Positions 23,962 to 35,516 are shown, counted from the first letter of the stretch. The stretch is DNA of 64,000 bases from Strigops habroptila (GCF_004027225.2 NC_044282.2:60133225-60197224); one strand, 5' to 3'. A program made the numbers and translations. The notes: generated by a model from the letters alone, not told the origin.

Positions 23962-24436
23962 AGGGACTCCTGCCACAAGCAGTGTGGCAGGAGGAGAAGC
24001 TTGAGCAAACACATCTCCAAGGAGGCGTTGTTAGCTGGCCGGTGTGTGCAGTGTCACCCCGACCCACTGGTCCCGCTCACAAAGGCATCTGCCAGAAAGG
24101 TCCATGCTCCAGTGGCTTCTCCTCACTGCTCACATGGGGACAATTCCCAGATCCAGCTGCCAGGACTCCGCCGCCAGCACAAACAGAGCCGCCAGGCTCA
24201 GCTCTGCTCAACCCAGTGCCAGCAGGGGCTGCCAACAACAGAGCTGCTGCCCAGAGGTGCAGGAATTCAGTCTGGGCACCTTCCTGATAAGCCCTGGACA
24301 CAGTCTGCAAGGCACAGACACAATGGACATTACTGGGAATAGATCCATCATGGGGAATAGTTTTCAGGGTGCATCCATCCCCAAACAGTGGTAGTGAGGT
24401 TCCTCAAGGGTCTCCCCCCAGTGTGGTGCTCTGCAA
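23962..24436 (-). repeat. Promoter block duplicated at 10253-10748
   Basis: About 475 bp upstream of the gene share long identical stretches with the left copy (GCAAGGCACAGACACAATG, AGGTGCAGGAATTCAGTCTG, TCCATGCTCCAGTGGCTTCT). Similarity runs up to the point where a CR1 begins at 24445. Confidence 0.88.
24052..24064 (-). promoter_or_regulatory. Oestrogen-response-element-like site
   Basis: The minus strand reads GGTCGGGGTGACA, two half-site mismatches to GGTCAnnnTGACC, about 90 bp upstream of the TATA box. Plausible for an oviduct gene, but motif evidence only. Confidence 0.35.
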
Positions 24437-24444
24437 CATCTTTG

Positions 24445-25235
24445 AAGATCATAGACTGGTTTGGGTTGGAAGGGACCTTAATGCTCATCCAGTTCCAACC
24501 CCTTGCCATGGGCAGGGACACCTTCCACTGGACCAAGTTGCTCCAAGACCTGTCCAGCCTGGCCTTGAACACTGCCAGGGATGGGGCAGCCACAGCTTCT
24601 CTGGGCACCCTGTGTGAGGGCCTCATCACCCTGACTGTAAAAAAGTGCCTCGTTATGTCTAGTCTGAATCTATCCTCTTTTAGTTTAAAACCATTACCTT
24701 TTTCCAGTTCCTACAGGTCCTACGAAAAAGTTTGTCCCCGTCTTTTTTCTAAGCCCTGTTTAAGCACTGGAAGCTGCTCTAAGGTCTCTTTGGAGCCTTC
24801 TCTTCTCCAGGCTGAACAAACCCAGCTCTCTCAGCCTGTCTCCATAGCAGAGGTGCTCCAGCCCTCGGGGCGTCTTTGTGGTCTCCTCTGGTCTCGCTCC
24901 AACAGCTCCACGTCCTTCTTATATTGTTGCCCCAGAGCTGGACACAGGACTGCAGGGGGGGTCTCACCAGAGCAGAGCAGAGGGTGAGAATCCCCTCCCT
25001 CGACCTGCTGGTCATGCTGCTGGTGATGCAGCCCAGGGCACGGTTGGTTTCTGGGCTCAAGCACACACTGAAGCTGGGTCATGTTGAGCTTCTCATTGAC
25101 CAACACCCCCAAGTCCTCCTCCTCAGGGCTGCTTTCAATCCCTTCATCCCTCTGCCTGTACTGATACTGGGGGTTGCCCTGACCCAGGTGCAGGACCTTG
25201 CTCTTGGCCTGACTATCATCACGTTGATTTGTCCT
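24445..25235 (-). mobile_element. CR1 LINE, long 3' part
   Basis: Reversed tail (GATCATAGACTGGTTTGGG), then the full non-coding block past AGGCTGAACAAACCCAGCTC, and on into GTGCAGGACCTTGCTCTTGG near 25190. Bases 24645-24770 come from a different subtype or are locally diverged. Its tail abuts the ovodefensin promoter homology. Confidence 0.92.
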
Positions 25236-25369
25236 GAGACATGTTTGGGTATTTTGCCTGAAGTCTTTCAGAAAGGACTATGATGCTGATTAAAAGGGGT
25301 GTAGGCAAACATGTAAATGAAGCTAAGTCATGAATTGCCATAAAACATTTGATCAGAAATCTGTTGTGA

Positions 25370-25500
25370 GTCCAGTTCTATCCTGCTAATCATTTGCATG
25401 GTTGTTTAGAGTGTGCTTACTAAATTCACAGATAAGAAGTTGCAAGGGGCTGCAAAGAGGACAGGATTAGCATTCCAGTGGATCATTTCATGCTAAAGAG
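25370..25500 (+). mobile_element. CR1 ORF2 relic (reverse transcriptase end)
   Basis: Translates to a broken version of the CR1 'STLTKFADDTKLxGA' stretch (here SVLTKFTDKKLQGAAKR), parallel to the relic near 10980. Edges uncertain. Confidence 0.5.
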
Positions 25501-25904
25501 ATAGTAAAAAAAAATTAAATTAAGTAATAGGTAAAGCTACCTTGTCTATACAGACAAGAATACTTAGCTGGAGAACACAGAACAAGGAGTTTATGGTTGT
25601 GTGGCAGTTCTTAAGGGAAAATTAGGGTTGCAGTAGATCATAGGTAGGCACAAATGAGCAACGTTATGGTATTGATAAACCAGCACCAACTGTACTACAA
25701 GTATAAACAAAAGCTAAGTTCATAAAACACGGGATGTACCCACTGCACTGCACACCCCTTGGAAAGTGTATCCATCTTGCTCTGTACACTGTGCTTCAAT
25801 AAAGCAGTGAAAGCGGTGAAGAGAGATCAGAAAATGACAGGGAAGCAAGAAGACAAAGAAAAGAGAAAGTCAAAAAAAAAGAAACAAAACAACAAAAGTA
25901 TGAG
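25501..25904. other. Gene-free interval with purine-rich end
   Basis: 25840-25910 is an A/G-rich low-complexity stretch next to the following CR1. Nothing else recognised. Confidence 0.35.
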
Positions 25905-25912
25905 AAGAAAGC

Positions 25913-26481
25913 AGCATGACCAGCAGGTCAAGAGAGGGGATTCTACCCCTCTACTCTGCTCTGGGGAGACCCCCCTGCAACCCTGCGTCCAGCTCTGGGA
26001 CCACAACATAAGAAGGACATGGAGCTGCTGGAGCAAGTCCAGAGGAGGCCACAAAGATGCTCCAAGGGTGGAGCGCCTCTGCTATGGAGACAGGCTGAGA
26101 GAGCTGGGCTTTTTCAGCCTGGAGATGAGAAGGCTCCAGGGAGACCTTAGAGCAGCCCCCAGTGCCTAAAGGGGCCAACGAGGAACATGGAGAGAGGCTT
26201 TTGATAAGGGCCTGTAGGGACAGGACAAGGGGGAATGGCTTTAAACTGACAGAGGGGAGATTCAGATGAGGTCTGAGTAAGAAGCTCTTCCCTGTGAGGG
26301 TGGTGAGGCCCTGGCACAGGTTGCCCAGAGAAGCTGTGGCTGCCCCATCCCTGGCAGTGTTCAAGACCAGGTTGGGTGGGGCTTGGAACAACCTGCTCTA
26401 GTGGAAGGTTGCTGTGGCAGGGGGTTGGAACTGAATGAGCTTTAAGTACCTTCCAACCCAAAATATTCTATGATTCTATGA
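25913..26481 (+). mobile_element. CR1 LINE 3' fragment
   Basis: Forward copy from ATGACCAGCAGGTCAAGAGA to the tail ATATTCTATGATTCTATG. A 5'-truncated insertion of about 570 bp, few differences from the other young copies. Confidence 0.93.
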
Positions 26482-26990
26482 AAATGTGACCAGCAAAAAA
26501 AGACTGAAGCAAGTGGAATAATAATGATGAGGAAAGAGAAGACAGAAAACATCACAGTCCTTAAATCCAGAAAAGGAAATGCACTGGAAGGATATCTTCT
26601 ACTCTTGGTGGCCAGAAAAAGAAGTCCACGACTCCAGTCACAGCAAGAGGTCCTCACCTGAGCTATAGGAAAGCCTTTGTACAGCAGAAAAGATTGAATA
26701 GGGCGAGTGTGGAAACACCATCACTAAAGGTCTTAAACATAAAATTGACAAACCTCTTCTTGCCAACTATAGGCCATCAGGGGTGGGAGATAAGCAGTGC
26801 ACACACCATAGTGTGATACCCCACAGACTGATTTCTTAATGTACAATTTTCTGGTTTTTGGTTCTCATCTTCTCTTTTCAGAGCACTCTCTTCAAGGGCT
26901 CCCAAACCTTTTCCTAACCAGCTTTAGGTGATTCAGACCCGTCATTTGTACAGAGATTATATATTTTTTCCAAATTCACAACCTTAAACT
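26482..26990. other. Gene-free interval
   Basis: Nothing recognised. Confidence 0.3.
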
Positions 26991-26994
26991 AACT

Positions 26995-27170
26995 GATACT
27001 AGTTCAGCATTTGACATTTTGTTGCCCTGTTACTCAGTGTTGTAAGATCCATCTGCTGCCCTTCGCAGTTTTGGGTTTGATGGTATTCAATAATTTTGCA
27101 GCAGCTTCTGCCCCTTCACCAGTCACCTCTCTTTTTTGCTGGCTGTTTATTAAGCTATTAAACAGCCCAG
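26995..27170 (-). mobile_element. Ancient CR1/L3-like relic inside duplicated unit
   Basis: Antisense order 'GCATTTGACATTTTGTTGCC', 'CTGTTACTCAGTGTTGTAAG', 'AATAATTTTGCAGCAGCTTC', 'AAGCTATTAAACAGC' matches old amniote CR1 text. Same relative position as the relic at 13395-13545 beside the other A gene. Confidence 0.6.
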
Positions 27171-27229
27171 TGACCTGGGGTTGGAAAAGCTCCTTTGCAG
27201 AGCTCTGCTCAAATTTGAAGCCTCAGGTC

Positions 27230-28059
27230 TGCCTGGAGGATTTGTGAGGAAGAGGTGATGATCAAAGTGTCTGTAAGTGGTCAGCTCATCCAGGCTTCTG
27301 AGAGCTGTCAGCCCCAGTGCTCCTGTCTGTCATTCATCAGAAGGGCAAGAGGAGACAACAATAGAGACTACATTGAACATGATGTTTGCTAAACTTATCA
27401 GAGAGATATTGCAGACATGGTTCCCTTCTCGAGTGGAGATGGGAACAAGGGGTCCTTTCCAAACCAACAGCCCCGCATGGTCACCGGTCTGGACAATAGA
27501 GGGAGAGTTATCAGTGCATCGTGGCCACAACTCAGTGCTATTCCATGCATTTGCATCCCTGCCAGAGGTTGGGAAAGGCCTGAAACCCCGTGATACTCAT
27601 CTTGTTCTCCCCTTATCATTATACCTGCAGATCTCCATCAGGTCCTTCTGACCCATCAGCACAGTCCTAACAACTCTGCTATTGACAACCCCTATTCATT
27701 TGTGCTCTCATCAAAGTCAGCATGCTGATATCGTATCTGATATTGGGTAACCAGGTCTGGGGGACAGAGGTGGCTGCCTTCACACTTGGGCACACATGGG
27801 CAATTCTGGTGCTCGTGCCGTCATTGCCCGTCCAGCACGACTTGGATGGATTCCCGTGTCTCCCCAGCATCCTCCACTCTGCAGGGAGATGCTCTATAAA
27901 ACCCAGCAGCTGCAGCCTCCCTGTACATCACCTCCTCCCTTCGAGCTCTCTCCAAATCTCCTCTCTCCAGCCTCGCTGAGATCCTGCATCAACTCCAGCC
28001 ATGAAGTTCCTTTACCTTGTCTTCGCTGTCTTCCTGCTGGTCTCCCTGGCCACTCCAGG
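27230..28059 (+). repeat. Left segment of ovodefensin A duplication, copy 2
   Basis: Diverged counterpart of 13580-14373. It carries the upstream region, TATA box and signal exon of A2. Between about 27620 and 27890 the alignment is poor, so the proximal promoters differ. Confidence 0.85.
27895..27901 (+). promoter_or_regulatory. TATA box of ovodefensin A2
   Basis: TATAAAA in CTCTATAAAACCC, 100 bp before the ATG. It matches the minus-strand B gene's TATA region better than the TATAAAT of its own paralogue A1. Confidence 0.8.
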
Positions 28060-29172
28060 TAAGATGACAAATAGGGTGAGATGAGCTTTATACTAGCTCT
28101 ATGCTACTTTTAAAGTATATCTTTAGCTCCTGAAAATAGTTATGAATATCTGAGGTGCCTGCTATAACCTGGATGGGTACTTTAATAACTTGTTTCAAAG
28201 GACAATGAAATAAGGACTACCTTAGAGAGATTTGTGTAGGAGTAACTGAGGTTAAAACTTCACCATGCAGTTCGGGACTGAGTCGCAGGCTGGGCAAGAG
28301 GCTAGATGTGGCCACTTCTCTTGAGGACTCAGAGAGTTTCATAGTAGCAGAGGGACTCTTCTATGCAAATCGATTTCTCTGCCAATGCTTAATCCTGGGG
28401 ACATTTGATTTACTGATGTGACATAGATATTACTGCTTATACCTGTCTCTGGGACTGCAAGGCTGCTGTGGGGCCAATTTCAAGACCTTTGCAGCATCCT
28501 TTCAGCCATTTCTGAGTAAGAGGGCAATTTTTAAAAGCGTGAGTACAGAGACCTGAGTTGACAGCTAAGATTTGAAAAATGCTTGATGTTGCTTTTGCTG
28601 TTTTGCTCTGAGAACACTGATTCTGTCTCTGAAAGAGAGGTGCAACATCTGCGCAGTCTTGCATAGATGAGCATCTTTATGAAATTTACTTTTGGGCTGT
28701 CTCTCAGAAGGGGAATGAATGTGTTCTCCTTAGGAGCATCTCTTTCCAGAACCACACCTGTGTTATCAACTGGTCCTCTAGTCACCAGCTGGGGGAAGAA
28801 AGATGCACCAGGACCATCTCAGGCTTGTGCTCTTCAAGGTCCTTTCCTGCTTTGGGGCTGGGCTTGGGTAGGAATGTGGATGTGTGGGAGTATGGACCAG
28901 GACCTCCTCATGAGCAGGGTCTCATCCTTGTGACCACTTGTGCCACACTTGTACCTGGAGGTGACAGGAGGGCAAGACAGTGGCGCACAGAGACATCTCT
29001 CCTGATCCAACCACTCTCCCTCTGTCTCCCCCTTGCAGGCTATGGGCAGATCAGGAAGCACTGCCCCAAGGTGGGCTACTGCTCCAGCAAGTGCTCTAAG
29101 GCGGACGTGTGGTCCTTCTCCTCCGACTGCAAGTACTACTGCTGCCTCCCGCCCGGCTGGAAGGGGAAATAG
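28001..29172 (+). CDS. OvoDA: Ovodefensin, gallin-type (copy A2)
   Basis: Exons 28001-28058 and 29039-29172 encode 63 residues. The signal is MKFLYLVFAVFLLVSLATPG; it differs from A1 at residue 2 (K for R) and residue 18 (T for V). The mature peptide is identical to A1, with spacing CX5CX3CX11CX3CC (Cys at mature positions 8, 14, 18, 30, 34, 35 counted after the junction Gly). Splice sites are AG/GTAAGA and CCCTTGCAG, phase 1. Intron 980 bp, against 1147 bp in A1; the introns align only in their right half. Secreted, egg-white antimicrobial role inferred from the gallin family. Diverged promoter with an identical product suggests dosage or timing differences. Intact. Confidence 0.93.
28590..28984 (+). 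repeat. Intron segment shared with 15145-15465
   Basis: Similar but clearly diverged from the A1 intron (GAACACTGATTCTGTCTCTG, TTGCATAGATGAGCATCTTT shared; about 70 extra bases near 28865-28935). This makes the sudden near-identity from 28985 onward conspicuous. Confidence 0.88.
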
Positions 29173-29375
29173 GAGCTGCAAAGGAAGCCCCTGGGGAAGA
29201 GGAGGCACCGCGGTGGCTTTGGGAGCAGCTTCTCAACTGCCCAACCCAATTGTCACCCCCTCCTCTCTATAAATAAAAAGAGAAAAAAAGGAGATGGAAC
29301 TTCAGTGTGTGGTGTGGTTACTGGTGTCCCCATGATCCCATATAAAGCATTAGCACAGGTTCTCCAAGCACAGCC
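28985..29375 (+). repeat. Near-identical tract shared with 15466-15856
   Basis: Offset 13519 throughout, no indels, one mismatch at 29097. Covers the intron end, the mature exon, the 3' UTR and the sequence past the poly(A) site. Confidence 0.95.
29272..29277 (+). promoter_or_regulatory. Polyadenylation signal of ovodefensin A2
   Basis: AATAAA at the same offset as in A1, with the same downstream GU-rich element. Confidence 0.85.
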
Positions 29376-29384
29376 CAAAGGCTC

Positions 29385-30640
29385 ATCAGCACTAAAAAGG
29401 AGCCTGAACATCCACTGACAACCTGCAGAGCTGCCCATGGTCTATGGGGTAGGGAATTGGGAAGAAGGTATCTTTTTCTCTCTTGTCTTCTCTATGGCCC
29501 TGAACACAACCCTCTGGAGAGAAGGGAGAATCTTTCATTTCTTTACTGCTTTTTCAGGCTACAGGCTTTATGAGGATGTCTTGAAAAATGTGGGTAGTTC
29601 AGCAATGTCTCCTTTAAGCATAAGACAGGCCTCTTTCCATGAAAATTTCAGCAGATGCCCAGGAGTGGGCTACAGAGAAGCAAATAGGCCCTCACAGGCC
29701 TCATGCGATGGGCTTTATTGAGTAGGTCTCCATGGACTATCAAAAGAGTGCAGACATCCAGAACAAAAGGAGCCACCCACATGAGAAATAAGAATACAGG
29801 TGTATTTATCTCTGAATTAATCCTGCTCAGGGTGGATAGACTTGGAGCAAGTGCTTCTGCAATTTTTGCTCTCCAGGGCAGATAGCCCCAGCATGCTCAC
29901 AGGCAGTTCTGGAGGGAAAGATATAATCCTGTGCCAATATTGTTCAGTCTCAAATATTCACTCATTGCCAGGGAACACAATCTACACTGTCTCTACTTGG
30001 GTTCAGTCTCTTCTTGGACTGGAGGTGCTGTGGTATTTCTTTGCTTCTGCACAAGGGAGCAGGAAGTGAGGGAAGAAACTCATCAATCACAATCTGATAT
30101 AAATGTAAATTCTTCTTCCCAGCTTGTAGTGAAGGAGGGTTTAGGTGGGCAATAAAAGCATAAGATACTTGCCACTCTTCTTTGGTCACCTCTGCACTTA
30201 GTGCTTTGCTATATTCTATTCATTTATGTTTACAAAGTCCAACACTCAGAGATGAAAAATGAGTTGCTATTTATGCTATCTGCAGAAAGTAGCTTCCAAA
30301 TCTATTGGACATAGTTGATGTAGGAAAGCAGGAAAAACTTGGGGCATTTCAGAAGTGCTGTCTGTGTTTAGGAAACTGAATTGAGACCCAAATGATTAGC
30401 TTAGACTCATCTTCAGACAGTCAGAGCTTTTTATGCAGGAAAGACATTTCAGCTTTATAACAACTTGTATGTCCATTGCAGCCCTCTCAGGTCTCTGTTT
30501 TAGAAGGGAAGAAGAAGAGGTCTAAAACTTGTTGCTGTAACACTGTCCACCACAACCATTCCTACAAGTCAACACCGCATCTCCTGATGAGGGGCTAATG
30601 GTCCCAATTGTCTGTTGGCAGCCAGATTGAAAGGAGTCCA
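29385..30640. other. Gene-free interval between A2 and B2
   Basis: Nothing recognised. Frames near 29437-30155 lack any family signature. Confidence 0.35.
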
Positions 30641-30844
30641 GGTCTCAAGGGAGAGATGCCTGTACAGGCCACATAAGATGCCTTCAAAGAGCCAGTGACA
30701 AATGGGCACAGAGTGGACGTCTCATTGTCAGATGGCCACTGGGTTGGAGTGACATAATACCATGCTAAGCAGCAAACAATGTGTCCTTGTACAACAGCAA
30801 AGTCACACTCCTCCTTAACACTGTCCTCTCTGTCAAGAAATGCC

Positions 30845-30851
30845 TATAAAT
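30845..30851 (+). promoter_or_regulatory. TATA box of plus-strand ovodefensin B
   Basis: TATAAAT, 83 bp before the ATG, in the same layout as the other three genes. Confidence 0.75.
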
Positions 30852-30934
30852 ATCAGGGTCTCCAGCCTTTCTCTTAGCAACTTCTCTGCAAAGCTGCATC
30901 CCAGACCTGCTGTGACCCTGGTGGATATCCAGTC

Positions 30935-31708
30935 ATGAAGATCATCTATGTTGTGTTTGCTGTTTTTCTAATGGCTTTGATAGCCACCCCAGGTAAGGTG
31001 GCAAATTATATGGAGATGAAATGAGAGATTATAGTGAACTGTAAAGGTATTCAGGTTAAAAAAAAGACTTTCCCAGGAAAGTAGGTGTGGGTGGTGAGTC
31101 TTGTATGGAGATTTTGGTTGGGTTCAGCTCATGAGGCTTCTGGAGTGGAATTCAGCTCTGGAACCACACCAGCCTAGATTTAGAACCTCCCCTATCTGGA
31201 GGTCTCCATATGAACTGGGTCCCATCATGGTCATTGGATAGAGTCAGAGGAGTTCAGTTCATCTCAAGCTAAATACCCAGGGTGTGACTATACTGATAAA
31301 TTCAGCAGTGCCAGGACTGAGGTCTCAGCTTGACATTCAAACTAAATCTTCCACACTTTTAATTGACAGCTCTGTCACTGGCTCAGTTTTGCTCTTGGCC
31401 AAATAACATGGACTAAAACCATTCCCAAGACAAGTGCTGACAGTGGCCAGGGTCCATTCCCAAGTATCAGTGTGGATGTGGACACGTTTTAAAGAGAGAT
31501 TTTACTGTGTGGTGGTGGTGGTATTTCTGTTGACCATGATGAATTAGTCAATGCAGATGTAGCTTTCTTTCCTTTTACAGGCAAAAGCCAGCCAAAAAAG
31601 AGCTGCAGGGGGCATTGTTCCAGGACATGTGCTAAAGGAGAGAAGGAAGAGCACACTGAAGACTGCAGAAGGATGTACTGTTGCCTGACACACAGGAAAA
31701 AGAAGTAG
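30935..31708 (+). CDS. OvoDB: Ovodefensin, subtype B (plus strand)
   Basis: Exons 30935-30992 and 31581-31708 encode 61 residues. The signal MKIIYVVFAVFLMALIATPG ends phase 1 at GTAAGG; the acceptor is CCTTTTACAG. The mature part reads KSQPKKSCRGHCSRTCAKGE, KEEHTEDCRRMYCCLTHRKK, K. Spacing CX3CX3CX11CX4CC matches the minus-strand gene, including the shared MYCC. Unlike the other copies it is rich in both charges: a KGEKEEHTED linker between Cys3 and Cys4, and a basic HRKKK tail. It lacks the YGQ start found in the other three. Secreted host-defence role inferred from the family; the sequence divergence suggests a different target range. Intact. Confidence 0.88.
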
Positions 31709-31796
31709 AGCAAAGATTTTTGGTGATGAGAGGAGGGAGACAGTGATGTTTACATTAGTTTCTTCTTGTTTGTTGGAAATGGAGTTTGCTCCTCTC

Positions 31797-31802
31797 ATTA
31801 AA
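31797..31802 (+). promoter_or_regulatory. Polyadenylation signal of plus-strand ovodefensin B
   Basis: ATTAAA about 90 bp after the stop codon, the common variant hexamer. Confidence 0.7.
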
Positions 31803-31809
31803 AAATACC

Positions 31810-34800
31810 AGTTGTCACCCTGAAATGTGGCGTATGGTCCATTGACTTACAAAATATTGTGTGTAAAGTATCAGGAAAGATCTGGTAAGTCTTGCTAGAT
31901 AGGTTCATGTTAATGGAGATTATACAGTCAAACGCAGATACGGCACTTTCTCATACCAACCTCTTCGCAACAGGGGTCATAAGTGAATTTATTAGTAGAC
32001 TGTTCATGTGAAGTTGTGCCTTTGTGTGATTCAAATCCTGCAGAGATGGTGGGGTGGTATCAGAGAGAAATCCACTGTATGCCCTGTCACTCTCCTCCAG
32101 AGGTCCGTTCCACACTTGGACTGAGATTGATCTATCAGCAATGACCATCACCAAGGCTTTGCATGTTCTCTGTATCCATCACCAAACATGCCCCATTGGT
32201 AACTCTGAGGTGTGGCCTCTGAGCTCATGCTTACTTACTGGCCAAGTTGCAGTACAAGCCATCAGACTCCAGTAGGTCCCACAAAACCACTAAGTGTTAT
32301 ACTCGGAGCAGTTAGCCAGCATTGGCTGAAAGCTATGATCACCAAGATGTATAGTACACTGCCAACACCATCTTTGCCTTGTAGGACCAGAGACATCTAT
32401 ATAGGTTTTCATTACCTCTTTTTCTGGGCCAGACAATCTGACCCAGCAGCCCAGACATAATCCAATGAAGGTGATGTGGTTTCAGTTTCCAAAGCCCCTT
32501 TGTATTTCTTCAGAAGATGTCTTCAACATGAGAGTAACCTTCCAGGCATCTGGGATGTCCTAGCTCCAGCCCTCATCCCCCTGCACCGCCAATGCATTAG
32601 GAACCAATTCTCTAAAGCATTTGTATCCCATGATGTTGATGTTTCCCCCATTCTTCCCCCATTGTTTGTCCATAGGGAGCTCAGAAGACAGCAAATTCCT
32701 GCTAAAGCCTTCGGTTTGGACTGCAGCAGGGCCTTGGTCCTGGAGTCAGTAATACATGAGCAAAGCTCTCATTGGCTTAAATGGTGTAAGATCGAGACTA
32801 AAATGAGAGGGGAAATACAGTAATGACCACTGCTTTGTGAGCAGCTCTGTGCCGTGCTGCAGAGGCGTTCTGTAAGCGCAGCCTCCTTCGTACTGAATAG
32901 CTGGAGAATTAAGCAGGAGGAGAGAGACGCAATCTGTCACATCTCACATAACAGATTGGACCTAGCTGGGGCTGGTACAGACTAAAAATTGTGCTGCGGC
33001 TTCTGAATATGCAAATTGCCACCAGCAATTAAGTATTGTCCCCAGATGGACTTAGTTTTTTCCCATTCAGCAGTCTTGTGTTCATCAGCCCCTGTTTTCT
33101 CCAAAGCAGGGTAACTCTCAGAGTTTGCACGATGAGGTAAATAGCCCATGGCATCCATTCTGGATCACAAGGAGACTCTTCCCAAGGAAGCAGCATGGGG
33201 AACTTACCCTTCAACCACTTATCCTTGGCCAAGGCAGCATCTCTTAGCATCACTAGGTCCACATGAAGGACTAAAATCCGGTGAATGTGAAAGTGATCTG
33301 TGACCCACTGGTGAAGGCAGAACTGCAGCCACTGACAATAGCAAAGAACCTGACCTTGTGCAGTGCAGAGCTTGGAAAATAAAAGGAATAGTCAGGGAAA
33401 TACATCCTAAACCCTGGAAATTGTCCATGCTGACCCGATTTTGGAGGATCTCACCATGGTTTAGGCATGTGTTACCAAGCTGCTAAAAACAGTCCTCAGG
33501 CACTTGCCTTCCTGACACTCGTTTATATCTCACTCTGATGAAGAAATCCAACCAGGAATGTGCAGGGAACACAACGTGCCTGCCGCAAGGCACATCCTCA
33601 TGTGTCATCTTTCTGCACAAGCTGGGCATCCTCTGCAATGTCTTGCAGCCTTTTTCTCCTGACTGTGTTGAAGCACATTCCCTGTGAATTATCCAGCCTC
33701 ACTGCTGTGGGACAGTGCTGGATTAAACAGGCAGTCCACATGGCCTCTTTCCTTCCCCTTTTTGTCCTGTGCTTTTATTTAAACAGGAATTTAAAATGCC
33801 CAGACAAGAAAGAAAAGTTCTTTCTTCTTACTTTTTTTGGACAAACTGAAAAGGCAAAAATTCAATTTCTTTCTAGATCAAAGTCGATTTTCTTTCAATT
33901 CTTGAGGCTTGCCAAGGAACCAGAAAATCTACTGTGTGCTCCTCTCTGGTTCAGAGAATAGGGTCACGCACTGGTGCGGCAGTGGAAAGCAGAGCACACA
34001 AGCTAGACGGGAAGGAAATATCTAGGGCTTTTCTTTTCTCATCATTATCTTGGAAGACAAAGCATAAAGCAACCCAAATCAGCTTCTTGCGTTGCTGACC
34101 CTAGCTCCCATTCATCATGATGATTTTCTCTCTTTTTCTAGTAATGCCACTTAGAAATTCCTGCTGCAGGGTATTGTGGATGCTGAGACTTCACTTTGGT
34201 TCAAAGGGAGACTGAGCGGGTTTCCTGGAGAGGAATTCACTGTTGCTCAGGACACTGCCTTCTGCAGATGTTTGAGACGACTTTTTCCTTTCACTCCCAT
34301 AAATGTCTTTAGCTGTGGACGCTGGTGTTATCTCCCACAAGGCTCGGGGGAGTTATCCCTAGTACAGGGGAAAAAGGGCTCCCCTGTCTCTCCTTGAGAG
34401 GAAGGAAGTCATGGTCTTACTCAGTTTTAACGTACAGCAAAGAGAGAAGATTTAAAAGCTCAAACCAAAAATGGATCTAACTTGGATGCAGGTATTAGTG
34501 ATGCACTTCTTTCCTCATCTGAGACGTGCCAGTTCACTTCACTGTTTGGAAATACCTAAGGATGCTGATAAAGGCAATTTCCAGCACACTCAGTGTTGCT
34601 GCAAAGCACCCTGGCTGGATTGCCCACGTGTCCTGACCACCACATAGGCCAAGTGCTGCAGCTGACCATAGTCAGTGCGTCTTTCTAGGGTTTTCATTAT
34701 TAGCATCACTGCAGTTACTGCTTTTATTACTGTGGGAGCTCTTTGAAAGGATCCCCATCCCTGTGCCCTAGTTACACCAAATGCTGGGTAGTCAGGGAGC

Positions 34801-35516
34801 AGAACACAGAAGATGTCACCAAGAGCTGAAAGCTTATGACCTTCATCACCAAAGCCAGCTTAGCAGAAAGCCAATGATTTTGCTTCCAAAAGTTATACTT
34901 ACCTCCAAAATTTATGCCCATAATTGCCTGTTTGCAGGAGAGAAACACTCACTGGTTTCGCAACAGAGACTCCTCCTGTCTGGCAGGGATGCTGCAAGGC
35001 CAGGTGGGGACAACAGCAAAGATGCCCACTGCTGAGGGACATGGATTGTGGAGGGATGCAGGATTCCTCACTCACCACTCATGGACATGAACAGGTAATG
35101 CCAGCTGGCCTCAGGGCCACAAAACAGGTCCTAGCACTGTTTAATTGACTGGAAGAGGTGTCTCCAGTGTGTCCAAGACCCTGGGAGCAGAGCCAGAAAT
35201 AAGCTGCATGACTTATTTCTCCTGGACTGGCAGACTCCGAGAAAGAGAGGTGGGGGCAATAGAGCTGAGGATGCTGGGTTTTATTTGTGTCTGTAGATTT
35301 CCATTGATTGAAAATACAATGTGGAGAGAAGGGTGACCTGATAAAAGCATGCTTGGAAAAGAATGGATTTTATATTTGTGTTCCCATCTTCCACTTCCAA
35401 AGACAAAGCCTGGAGAACAGAGCTCATGAGATGAATACATGGAGCGCACCTTGTTTCTAGTCCTGAGGAACTCCTGCAATGAAACTTGAGGCAGAAGGCA
35501 GCTTTGAGAGCAGAGG
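31810..35516. other. Gene-free interval
   Basis: No gene, RNA or clear repeat recognised. The longest plus frames (32476-32823, 33560-33961) show no domain. Confidence 0.35.

Noticed and set aside
32476-32823. 115-residue plus frame between the defensins and XKR6
   Set aside because: No domain, no codon-use signal and no splice context; within the length expected by chance.
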